64,000 bases of DNA from MRBY01 sp943371005 (lineage in GTDB: Bacteria > Cyanobacteriota > Cyanobacteriia > Cyanobacteriales > MRBY01). The stretch's first letter is position 1, and every line of letters starts with the position of its first letter. Positions 1 through 6,945 of this stretch are shown here, one piece after another. The notes beneath the pieces are model-generated. The model ran no database searches, had not been told where the DNA came from, and saw only the letters and a list, made by a program, of their open reading frames with translations. The DNA lies in assembly GCA_943371005.1 (NCBI GenBank), contig CALRTB020000004.1:1-64000 (forward strand), written 5' to 3'. The position numbers and the translations under genes are program-made.

Positions 1-87
1 CAAGATGGCTTCTGGTGTTTGATGTTCCTCCAGGAGTTCATCCAATAGGCTATCGACACGATTGCTTTCTTTTTTCTTCCGAGGCAT
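1..87 (-). CDS. N-terminus of a probable IS256-family transposase, cut by the window edge
   Basis: Only the first 29 codons are in the window. The start ATG (complement of 85-87) has a good AGGAG ribosome binding site about 8 bases upstream. The peptide begins MPRKKK and continues with a DELLEEHQTPEAIL segment, which resembles the start of IS256-family transposases (a short helix before the LLKQLTK region). The assignment rests on that resemblance alone. If correct, the end of the insertion sequence should lie a short way to the right, inside or just before the DUF4263 gene. It could also be a solitary remnant. Confidence 0.5.
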   Translation of the reverse strand, partial: MPRKKKESNRVDSLLDELLEEHQTPEAIL

Positions 88-107
88 AAGGGTTTCTCCT
101 GTTCTGA

Positions 108-737
108 TTGGATTTTAGTTCCCTTACACAAAATTCTGTTCAGTCTCCACAATGCAGACAAGATTGGCACGACTTCAACAGACTCCTTACTCAAAAGACG
201 ACTTTGTCTGAACAGAGGGATGTTCTCCCGTTCTTCAAGGCTCGTCAAAACTTGTCGATGCTTATTTGCAGCTATTTCCCGCAGATAAAAAAACCGGATT
301 ACTTTGCCCATGAGTTCCAGATTTACGGTGATTTCGTTGCAGACTTGGTCATCGGTAACTCCTCACAACACCGTTACCTTCTCGTGGAGTTTGAAGACGG
401 GAAACCAGACAGTGTGTTCAAGCAGAAAGGTAAAAAAGCCACTCTCGACTGGGCACCAAGATTCGAAGGCGCATACTCCCAGTTGGTTGACTGGTTATGG
501 AAGCTTGAGGACATGCGTAGTACTGCAGACTTTGCATATACGTTTGGACATCGCCGAGCCACTTTCCAAGGCCTGATTGTAATTGGGAAAGGTATGACCC
601 TCCTTCCTCAAGAGCAGGACCGTCTGAAATGGCGAATGGACAGAACGATGATTGATTCGAATGCTGTTTCTAGTGTCTCCTTCGAAGAACTGCGAGATGA
701 TCTCGACTACTGGTTGACCACCTACCATGGAGTCTAA
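108..737 (+). CDS. Shedu-like DUF4263 nuclease-domain protein
   Basis: A protein of up to 209 residues resembling stand-alone DUF4263 (SduA C-terminal) proteins. This is the PD-(D/E)xK nuclease domain of the Shedu anti-phage family. Candidate active-site residues are D79 (FVADLVIG), E94/E96 (LLVEFED) and Q125 (YSQLVDW); the usual ExK is ExE here. The only start that gives the N-terminal W20..F..LL block is TTG at 108, without a clear ribosome binding site; the next Met is residue 51. A 5' end altered by the adjoining transposase unit is therefore possible. The stop codon lies inside an attC-like sequence (732-816), as is usual for integron cassette genes. A defence role is inferred from family and context. 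Confidence 0.7.
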   Translation: MDFSSLTQNSVQSPQCRQDWHDFNRLLTQKTTLSEQRDVLPFFKARQNLSMLICSYFPQIKKPDYFAHEFQIYGDFVADLVIGNSSQHRYLLVEFEDGKPDSVFKQKGKKATLDWAPRFEGAYSQLVDWLWKLEDMRSTADFAYTFGHRRATFQGLIVIGKGMTLLPQEQDRLKWRMDRTMIDSNAVSSVSFEELRDDLDYWLTTYHGV

Positions 738-816
738 CAAGAGCATCGACTCGTACGCTTAAAGCCGGTACGCGAAGCGGCACGGCCTAAAACGACGGTT
801 ATGCTGAACGTTAGAA
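732..816 (+). other. attC-like recombination site after the Shedu-like gene
   Basis: The 85-bp segment starts GTCTAAC, which overlaps the stop codon, and ends GTTAGAA. These pair as the R'' and R' boxes of an integron attC site (RYYYAAC / GTTRRRY, last base off). Inside, AGCAT pairs with ATGCT. The centre holds GCCG...CGGC and CTTAAAGCC, like the variable stem of short attC sites. The position, starting at the stop codon of the preceding gene, is the normal one for a cassette. No integrase gene is in the window. The call is by eye; a covariance-model search would settle it. Confidence 0.6.
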
Positions 817-897
817 TTTTGTATGGCGATCGCAATCCTGAAAAAAGCACAGTATTTGACGGAAAAAATTAGGGCGTTGTCGCTGTCCACCAGGCAA
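817..897 (+). repeat. Gene-tail repeat, copy A
   Basis: The core 850-896 is a copy of the 3' end and stop region of the S8 protease gene (copy C, 2212-2258), matching 41 of 47 bases; it matches copy B at 42 of 47. The similarity to C also runs leftward to the attC-like site (GGCGATCGC followed by CTGAAAAA). On the other side a weaker match continues about 30 bases into what would be protease coding sequence. It encodes nothing here. It lies between the attC-like site and the GFA gene. Confidence 0.8.
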
Positions 898-1097
898 TAG
901 ATAATCGCATCATCCTGCGCTGATAGATTTTGGCGATCGCCGAATTTTGGACACATTTTTTCTGCATAACACTCCATATTTAGCTATCTATGGAGAAAGT
1001 TTCTATACAAAAGTAACAGAGAGGACACTATACAGAAATCATTCGCATAATACATAGTCTATGTGTGCGTCACCTAGAGATCATAGAAAAAGGAAAG

Positions 1098-1499
1098 ATG
1101 ACTGATTACTTTGGTTCTTGTCTGTGTGGAACCGCGAAATTTCAAGTACAAGGGGAGTTCGACAGCTTTTACCTGTGTCATTGTCAGCATTGCCAAAAAG
1201 ATACAGGATCGGCTCACTCGGCAAATTTATTTTCGCAGTCTGCTAAATTGATTTGGCTAGCTGGTGCGGATGCAGTGACTACATTTACGCTTCCAGGTAC
1301 TCGCCACAACAAAAGCTTTTGTAAATTCTGTGGTTCAGCATTGCCAAGCACTCAGATCGCAGATTTTCTCGTCATTCCCGCAGGGTGTTTGGACACAGAA
1401 GTTTCTATGTCGCCAACTGCCTACATCTTTACATCGAGCAAAGCTGCTTGGGACAGAGCGTTAGGGGAACTGCCAAAGTTTGAGGGCCTGCCAGGTTGA
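1098..1499 (+). CDS. GFA / CENP-V family zinc-binding protein
   Basis: A 133-residue protein with the cysteine motifs of the GFA family (named after glutathione-dependent formaldehyde-activating enzyme): GSCLCG near the start, CHCQHC about 25 residues later, and FCKFCGSALP in the middle. These bind two zinc ions in known members. The substrate is unknown and most members are not proven formaldehyde enzymes. ATG 1098 with AAGGAAAG just upstream is preferred over GTG 1065. Repeat A lies 201 bases upstream and repeat B begins five bases after the stop. GFA proteins are frequent integron-cassette genes, which fits the context. No attC-like site follows this gene. Confidence 0.8.
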   Translation: MTDYFGSCLCGTAKFQVQGEFDSFYLCHCQHCQKDTGSAHSANLFSQSAKLIWLAGADAVTTFTLPGTRHNKSFCKFCGSALPSTQIADFLVIPAGCLDTEVSMSPTAYIFTSSKAAWDRALGELPKFEGLPG

Positions 1500-1503
1500 G
1501 CGA

Positions 1504-1550
1504 CAGCATTTGACAGGAAAAATTAGGATGTTGTCGCTGTCCACCAGGCA
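1504..1550 (+). repeat. Gene-tail repeat, copy B
   Basis: A 47-bp direct repeat matching copy A at 42 of 47 positions and the protease tail (copy C) at 40 of 47, by hand alignment. It starts immediately after the GFA stop codon and lies about 70 bases before the antitoxin start. Unlike A and C it has no further similarity on its left side. Confidence 0.8.
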
Positions 1551-1565
1551 CTTATTGAAATTTTT

Positions 1566-1580
1566 GTTGCAAAACGCAAC
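1566..1580. promoter_or_regulatory. Possible operator of the toxin-antitoxin operon
   Basis: A short inverted repeat, GTTGC-AAAAC-GCAAC, lies 41 to 55 bases before the preferred antitoxin start, and TGC-containing steps continue up to 1600. Type II antitoxins usually bind palindromes in their own promoter. The role is inferred from position only. Confidence 0.3.
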
Positions 1581-1620
1581 TTTATGATGCACAATGCAAT
1601 TATCCAGTTTAAAAAATAAT

Positions 1621-1839
1621 ATGTCTGTTGCCGTTCGTATATCTAGCTCTTTGGCTGAAAAGGCTAAAATTCGCTCAAAAGCCATGCATCGTTCAGTTGC
1701 CGGTCAGATCGAGTATTGGGCGAAAATGGGCGAAATTCTCGAAGATAACCCTGATTTGTCTTTTGCTTTTGTACAAGAGATCCTCATCGGTAAACAAGAA
1801 GCTGAGAACTCTGAATTAACACCTTATGAGTTCGAATAA
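1621..1839 (+). CDS. ParD-like antitoxin
   Basis: A 72-residue protein beginning MSVAVRISSSLAEKAK and continuing RSVAGQIEYWAKMGEI, the ribbon-helix-helix start and conserved QIEYWAK helix of ParD-like type II antitoxins (PF11903 type). It should neutralise the toxin encoded next and bind the operon promoter. ATG 1594 would add nine residues without family resemblance, so 1621 is preferred; neither has a strong ribosome binding site. The 3' end overlaps the toxin gene by 14 bases, typical of coupled toxin-antitoxin pairs. Confidence 0.8.
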   Translation: MSVAVRISSSLAEKAKIRSKAMHRSVAGQIEYWAKMGEILEDNPDLSFAFVQEILIGKQEAENSELTPYEFE

Positions 1840-2122
1840 AAAGAAAATCGAAGTATATCAAACTCCCTCTTTCATCAAGAAAAAAAAGAAGCTTCGTAAA
1901 AATGAAATTGCAGACCTAGATAATGCTGTTAAAGCGATTATTGAGAACCCAGAAATTGGTGTTCAAAAAAAAGGTGATTTGGCCGATGTGTGGGTCTACA
2001 AATTTAAAATGGCAAAACAGGAAAATCTGCTTGCTTATAAGTGGGACGTAGAAACAAGAATTCTGATTGCACTCGGCGTTCATGAAAATTTCTATCGTGA
2101 TCTGAAAAAATCAAACTTCTAA
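1826..2122 (+). CDS. RelE/ParE-family toxin
   Basis: A 98-residue basic protein with the compact RelE/ParE fold pattern: an N-terminal FIKKKKKLRKNE helix, the GDLADVWVYKFK strands, and LLAYKWD...ILIALGVHENFYRDLK at the end. Family members cleave mRNA on ribosomes or poison gyrase; which applies here cannot be told. It pairs with the overlapping ParD-like antitoxin. The stop codon lies in a second attC-like sequence (2117-2172). Such pairs are common in integron arrays, where they stabilise the array. Confidence 0.8.
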   Translation: MSSNKKKIEVYQTPSFIKKKKKLRKNEIADLDNAVKAIIENPEIGVQKKGDLADVWVYKFKMAKQENLLAYKWDVETRILIALGVHENFYRDLKKSNF

Positions 2123-2172
2123 CAACGAGTTCGAGCGCAAAATCCCAAAGCTCCCTCTGCTCAACGTCGATG
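2117..2172 (+). other. attC-like site after the toxin gene, degenerate right end
   Basis: About 56 bp begin with TTCTAAC at the toxin stop codon. GTTCGAGC on the left pairs with GCTCAAC on the right, leaving one extra base on the left arm, a recognised attC feature. The right box reads GTCGATGC where GTTAGATGC would be expected, so it would have lost one base and changed another. It is followed directly by sequence homologous to repeat A. Support comes mainly from position and arm pairing. Confidence 0.5.
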
Positions 2173-2211
2173 CTAAAAATTTGGTTGGGCGATCGCCAGA
2201 CTGAAAAACTA

Positions 2212-2258
2212 CAGCATCTAACGGGAAAAATTAGGGCGTTGTTGCTGTCCACCAGGCG
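2212..2258 (-). repeat. Gene-tail repeat, copy C (native 3' end of the S8 protease gene)
   Basis: This copy contains the last codons and stop of the protease gene (complement encodes WWTATTP and stop) plus about 19 bases beyond it. It is the probable source of copies A and B, which are non-coding. Similarity to A continues through GGCGATCGC (2189-2197) up to the attC-like site. Confidence 0.8.
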
Positions 2259-3844
2259 ATCGCATAATCTTGGCTAGCTTGATTGGCTTGTTCGGCATAG
2301 ACCACCCGCACTTTATAATTTCCCGTTTGCGGCACCGGACAAAAAATATGTTCCACACTATCGACGGGGCTGGTGGAGCGACAAACCGCATCGCTTAAAT
2401 CGTCTGCATCCGCTGGCAAGAGGTAGAGGTTGAGATCATTCAAGCCGCGATCCGTAAAGCTTTCTCCCACATCATACAGACCATTATTGTTCTGGTCGTT
2501 TAAGTCCACCCAACGATCCCAAGTGAGGGTCAAAGCCACAAAAGAATCCCGTTGCAGGGGCATTGCAAAATGATAGTCTTGAACTCCTTGGGTGCTGATT
2601 TTGTTGTAGTTCCAACCTCGACCCGGTACAGGTGCGATCGCTGACCATTGTCCGGCGGCCAACTGTTGGTAAGCGCGCTGGGCGTTGAGTTGACCGGTAC
2701 CCATTTCAATATCTAGGGGAATGTCGGGATTTTTGTAAGCGTCTCCCTCTAGCCAGGTGCGATTTTGTTTACTGAGAATCGTGCGGGTCATGTTCAGGTA
2801 CTTACCGTCCCCAGCATCGGCAATTTTATCGGCACTGTTGAGCAATACCGCTTTCATCACTTCATGGCGACGAGCATCGAGACTCCATTGGTCGGCCTGG
2901 GTTTTCAGTTGGCGATCGCCAAATTCCTGCAAGAGGGCAACGGTGCCTGTAATGTGGGGAGCCGCGAAACTCGTACCGCTCACCCGATCCATTTTATTAA
3001 AGGTGGTGATCAAATTTAGTTGGCTGCCGGGGGCACTGAGGCTAATGGCGCGGCGGGAACCTGTATTAATTTCCTGGCGAATCAAACGACTACCACTGCC
3101 CACAGGCAGGGCGCTGAGATTAGCAAAATCAATTTTATTAAACGCATCCCCCTTAAAACGGGTCGTATAAGCCGTGGTGATGCCATTGTAATGATCCGTC
3201 GGAATCGGAATGCCGCCATCCCCTTGATTTCCTGCTACCACATGGAGGACATCATAAACCCGCGCTGTCCAGTCTAAACATTGGGTCAAGAGGGCATTGC
3301 CGTCGAGGGTCGGGTCGGGCCGGGGATCACGACTGAGGGATTCCCCAAAGCTGAAATTAATCGCTCGCAGATCGCCACCATTTTGTTGGGCAATGTGTTG
3401 GGTCGCGAGACATTCTTCCGGTTGGGCCGAATCATCAGTAGAGCCGATCGCCGAGGAAAATAAACGGGCTTCTGGGGCGACGCCCAGTTGGCGTTTATCC
3501 TGTCCGACCATAATCCCGGCCACCATACTCGCATGGTCATCGACGTGATCATCGGGGGTTGCCTTTTCGTTGAGAAAAAACAGTTGGGACAGTCCCAGTT
3601 GCGGTTGCCAAACGGCGCGCTTATCGAGACCAAATTTACCGGGGCGACCAATTTCCACCTGTCCGATGGCAATTTTGCGACCCAGCAGATCGTAGGGTTC
3701 ACGGTGGAGAGTGGTGGCTTGGATGCCGTTGTCACCAATGGAAGTGTTAAAGTCTTGGGCGATCGCCCCTTCCAATCCCCCAAAAACCGTCAAACTGAGG
3801 GTGAATATTCCAAAAAGCGACCGTTTTTGCCTAAATCTCCCCAT
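2231..3844 (-). CDS. Secreted S8 (subtilisin-like) serine peptidase with altered triad
   Basis: A 537-residue protein with a signal peptide (cut likely after AIA, residue 29). The subtilase features visible are H104 (DDHASMVAG in place of HGTHVAG), the oxyanion Asn N206 (VVAGNQGDGG) and the nucleophile S292 (VSGTSFAAPHITG). The segment where the catalytic Asp should be reads IAIGQVEIGRPG, with E64 at that place. The C-terminal part has a DLNDQNNNGLYD stretch like a pre-peptidase or calcium-binding domain. It should act in the periplasm or outside. Its 3' end is the source of the 47-bp repeats. It is divergent from pgi. Confidence 0.85.
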   Translation of the reverse strand: MGRFRQKRSLFGIFTLSLTVFGGLEGAIAQDFNTSIGDNGIQATTLHREPYDLLGRKIAIGQVEIGRPGKFGLDKRAVWQPQLGLSQLFFLNEKATPDDHVDDHASMVAGIMVGQDKRQLGVAPEARLFSSAIGSTDDSAQPEECLATQHIAQQNGGDLRAINFSFGESLSRDPRPDPTLDGNALLTQCLDWTARVYDVLHVVAGNQGDGGIPIPTDHYNGITTAYTTRFKGDAFNKIDFANLSALPVGSGSRLIRQEINTGSRRAISLSAPGSQLNLITTFNKMDRVSGTSFAAPHITGTVALLQEFGDRQLKTQADQWSLDARRHEVMKAVLLNSADKIADAGDGKYLNMTRTILSKQNRTWLEGDAYKNPDIPLDIEMGTGQLNAQRAYQQLAAGQWSAIAPVPGRGWNYNKISTQGVQDYHFAMPLQRDSFVALTLTWDRWVDLNDQNNNGLYDVGESFTDRGLNDLNLYLLPADADDLSDAVCRSTSPVDSVEHIFCPVPQTGNYKVRVVYAEQANQASQDYAIAWWTATTP

Positions 3845-3963
3845 GATCTCCCGCTCTTAACCCAAAACTGAATACTAAACAATGTGAATTGCTACATAAA
3901 TCGGCGCCAGCCTCTAGTTAAACTTAACGTAAATCATCAAAAAACAGGTTGAGAAGTTTATAT

Positions 3964-5550
3964 ATGGATACCGCCGCACTTTGGCAACGTTACCAAGCTT
4001 GGCTCTACTACCATCCGGGACTAGAATTTTACGTCGATATCAGTCGGATGGGCTTTGATGAGGCGTTTGTACAAAGTTTACAACCGAAATTTGACAAAGC
4101 ATTTCAAGATTTAAAAGCGATTGAAGCAGGGGCGATCGCCAACCCCGACGAAGGCAGAATGGTGGGTCACTATTGGCTGCGCAACCCGGATCTAGCCCCC
4201 AATGCCGAATTGAAAGCAGATATTGTTGACACCCTCGACAAAGTCGAAAAATTTGCCAAGGCGGTGCATGCGGGAGAAATTACGGCTCCTGGTGGCGCGC
4301 CGTTTACCGATATTCTTTCCATTGGTATTGGCGGTTCTGCCCTCGGCCCCCAATTTGTTGCCGAAGCCCTCGCCGATGTGGATGCGCCCCTAAAGATTCA
4401 TTTCATCGATAACACCGATCCCGACGGCATTGACCGCACCCTCGCCCAGGTCAAAGATCGGCTGAATACCACTTTGGCGATCGTCATTTCCAAATCCGGT
4501 GGCACCCCCGAAACCCGGAACGGCATGGTTGAGGTGAAAAATTTCTACAAGGCGAACAAGATTGATTTTTCTTCCCATGCTGTCGCCATTACAGGGATTG
4601 AATCTAAGCTCGAAAATATCGCCAAATCCGAGCATTGGCTAACCACTTTCCCGATGCATGACTGGGTGGGAGGGCGTACTTCTGAACTGTCTGCCGTAGG
4701 TCTTGTGGCTGCAGCGTTACAAGGCATTGACATTCGGGCGATGCTCGACGGCGCAAAAATCATGGACGATGCCACCCGCATTCCTGATCTAAAACAAAAT
4801 CCGGCGGCATTACTGGCTCTCGCTTGGTACTACTCCGGCAATGGCAAGGGCGAAAAAGATATGGTGATTTTGCCCTACAAAGACCGTTTACTGCTGTTTA
4901 GCCGCTATCTCCAGCAGCTCATTATGGAATCTCTCGGCAAGGAGGAAGATCTCGATGGCAATAAGGTTTACCAAGGGATTGCAGTCTACGGGAATAAAGG
5001 TTCCACTGACCAACACGCCTATGTGCAACAACTGCGGGAAGGGGTACCGAATTTCTTCGCGACATTTATCGAAGTGTTAGGCGATCGCCAAGGTAATTCC
5101 ATCGATATCGAAAATGGCGCAACTAGTGGTGACTTCTTGTCTGGCTTTTTGCTCGGCACCCGTGAAGCCCTCTATGACAATGGCCGCGATTCGATCACGA
5201 TTACCGTTCCCGATGTTGATGCCCGTACTGTCGGTGCCCTGATTGCCCTCTACGAACGGGCCGTCACGATCTATGCATCTTTAGTGAATATCAACGCTTA
5301 CCACCAACCTGGCGTCGAAGCAGGGAAAAAAGCAGCAGCATCAGTGCTCGATCTCCAGAAAAAAGTAGTTGATGCGGTAACGACGAGTGAGTCTCCTCTA
5401 ACCCTCGATAGCCTAGCGATTAAGGTCGGGGCGGTCGAGCAAATTGAGGTGATCTACAAAATTGTCCGTCATCTAGCAGCTAATGGTCGCGCGTTGAAAT
5501 TAGAAGGCAACCCAGCGCAGCCCAGCGCCCTAAAGATTAGTCGCCTCTAG
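3964..5550 (+). CDS. pgi: Glucose-6-phosphate isomerase
   Basis: A 528-residue cytosolic enzyme that interconverts glucose-6-phosphate and fructose-6-phosphate in glycolysis, the oxidative pentose phosphate cycle and glycogen metabolism. The sugar-phosphate-binding IGGSALGPQF motif and the KSGGTPETRNG motif are present. ATG 3964 is chosen because GAGAAG lies about 8 bases upstream and MDTAALWQRY is a normal cyanobacterial start; TTG 3949 would add five residues. It is a single gene, divergent from the protease, with the next gene facing it. Confidence 0.95.
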   Translation: MDTAALWQRYQAWLYYHPGLEFYVDISRMGFDEAFVQSLQPKFDKAFQDLKAIEAGAIANPDEGRMVGHYWLRNPDLAPNAELKADIVDTLDKVEKFAKAVHAGEITAPGGAPFTDILSIGIGGSALGPQFVAEALADVDAPLKIHFIDNTDPDGIDRTLAQVKDRLNTTLAIVISKSGGTPETRNGMVEVKNFYKANKIDFSSHAVAITGIESKLENIAKSEHWLTTFPMHDWVGGRTSELSAVGLVAAALQGIDIRAMLDGAKIMDDATRIPDLKQNPAALLALAWYYSGNGKGEKDMVILPYKDRLLLFSRYLQQLIMESLGKEEDLDGNKVYQGIAVYGNKGSTDQHAYVQQLREGVPNFFATFIEVLGDRQGNSIDIENGATSGDFLSGFLLGTREALYDNGRDSITITVPDVDARTVGALIALYERAVTIYASLVNINAYHQPGVEAGKKAAASVLDLQKKVVDAVTTSESPLTLDSLAIKVGAVEQIEVIYKIVRHLAANGRALKLEGNPAQPSALKISRL

Positions 5551-5573
5551 ATTCAAAATGTCTCAAATTCAAT

Positions 5574-6125
5574 CTATGGCTGGCCTGTCACCCGCTCCAG
5601 GATAAAGAAAAATGGCTGGGCGGATTGTTTGAAATCCATCACGCCAAACACTTGATTTTCGTCGATTTTCCTGAAGGAATCGTTAATGGGCAGGCAGTCA
5701 TAGATCATGGTGGCGCTGACTTTGCCGCGATATTCCATCATTCGGAGTCTGGCTTGGCTTTTTTCGGTTTTAAATAGGCCATTGAGTAACCCCAAAAATG
5801 GTTTAAAGGCCGGGTTTTTTGGCATGGGCAATTTCAAGACCATTTCCATGGTTTTTAGGTTGGGAGCTACTTTGAAAATTTCTCCCCGACGACCCGAAAA
5901 GAGCAATGGATGTACGGTTTCTGAGTCAATAAATTCTTTACCGTACCAGTTGCCTAGCTCCAGCAGACCATCCATCGGGTGCCCGGTATAAACTCCCCGG
6001 CCTCGCCAACGTCCCCACATAAAATCAAGATCAACGGTTTCGAGGCTGTCAAAGAGTTCAAGGGCTTGCTGGGTTGTACCTTGGCCTGTTTGTAAAATGC
6101 TTGATAACTCAGTTGTGGTCGTCAT
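5574..6125 (-). CDS. GXWXG / DUF4334 domain protein
   Basis: A 183-residue soluble protein. The GXWXG motif is seen as GRWRGRG near residue 40, followed by GLLELGNWYGKEF. The C-terminal part fits DUF4334, ending in an aromatic-rich FFFILERV strand. The pair of domains suggests a lipocalin-like small beta-barrel; no reaction is known. It is convergent with pgi (23-base gap) and stands alone. Confidence 0.75.
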   Translation of the reverse strand: MTTTTELSSILQTGQGTTQQALELFDSLETVDLDFMWGRWRGRGVYTGHPMDGLLELGNWYGKEFIDSETVHPLLFSGRRGEIFKVAPNLKTMEMVLKLPMPKNPAFKPFLGLLNGLFKTEKSQARLRMMEYRGKVSATMIYDCLPINDSFRKIDENQVFGVMDFKQSAQPFFFILERVTGQP

Positions 6126-6290
6126 CAGATATCGCTCTCAATCAGTTTTTAGAACCATTTCCATAGGCTAGCAAGAAATAAAGACGATGGCTGAGCTTGA
6201 AAAAAGCGACTTTTCTAGATGTGAAACTGGCGACATCGCAAGTCCTGATTTAGAGATTATTCGCCCTAATTTTTTATTGCGTTTTGGGGG

Positions 6291-6337
6291 GCTGGCAGTG
6301 GGCGAACAAAACTCAACGCAGTGGGCGATCGCCCCAA
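6291..6337 (+). repeat. Copy of the M42 peptidase 3' end, left of the Uma2 gene
   Basis: This 47-bp segment matches 6962-7009 at about 43 of 48 aligned positions with one gap. The right copy is part of the M42 peptidase gene (complement encodes LGAIAHC). Here the complement can still be read as LGAIAHC before a one-base difference breaks the frame. The Uma2 gene lies between the two copies. Confidence 0.8.
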
Positions 6338-6381
6338 AGGACATCAACTAAACTAAAAATATCAATACTCCCAGGAAAACC

Positions 6382-6945
6382 ATGGTTGCCAATGCAGTTC
6401 GCTGGACAGTACAGGATCTCGAAGCCATGCCCGACGATGGCGGCTGGAAACGCTATGAAGTGATTGATGGAGAATTAATCGTGACCCGTGCACCCCATAT
6501 TTTTCATCAAGATGCGGCTGGCAATCTTTATTTTGAGTTAGTCCAATGGTCGCGAAAATCTCAACTGGGCAAGGCTTTTAATGCACCGGGTGTCATCTTT
6601 TCTCCGAATGATGGGGTGATTCCAGATGTGGTGTGGGTGAGTAATGCCCGTCTCGAAACGGGTGTGGATGAGTCGGGGCATTTTACCGTTGCGCCAGAAC
6701 TGATGATCGAAATTCTCTCGGCGGGCAAACTGAATGAGCAGCGCGATAAAGAGGCAAAGCGTAAACTGTATTCGCTCTATGGGGTGCAGGAATATTGGGT
6801 GGTGGATTGGCGACTGAAAACCATTGAGGTCTATCGCCGGAATCAGGCGCAGTTGGAGTTGGTCTGCACACTGCTGGGGAATGATTCTCTCACTTCTCCG
6901 TTATTACCCGATTTTGCGATCGCCATTGATCAGGTCTTTCGTTAA
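6382..6945 (+). CDS. Uma2-family (DUF820) putative endonuclease, first copy
   Basis: A 187-residue protein with the Uma2 fold, a PD-(D/E)xK-type nuclease family greatly expanded in cyanobacteria. Visible motifs are YEVIDGELIV, the acidic VIPDVVWVS, PELMIEILS and VQEYWVVDWR. The DNA target and role are unknown. Its stop codon overlaps that of the convergent peptidase gene within TTAA. It lies between two partial copies of that peptidase gene's 3' end, so it looks inserted. Base composition is close to its neighbours, unlike the second Uma2 gene at 59024. Confidence 0.85.
   Translation: MVANAVRWTVQDLEAMPDDGGWKRYEVIDGELIVTRAPHIFHQDAAGNLYFELVQWSRKSQLGKAFNAPGVIFSPNDGVIPDVVWVSNARLETGVDESGHFTVAPELMIEILSAGKLNEQRDKEAKRKLYSLYGVQEYWVVDWRLKTIEVYRRNQAQLELVCTLLGNDSLTSPLLPDFAIAIDQVFR

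Noticed and set aside
759..977. Open frame of 72 codons on the minus strand
   Set aside because: It runs through repeat A and the attC-like site; its similarity to the protease end is out of the protease frame. It is a by-product of the repeat, not a gene.
2757..3170. Plus-strand open frame of 137 codons opposite the protease gene
   Set aside because: It lies wholly within the protease gene and its sequence shows no domain; it is an antisense shadow.
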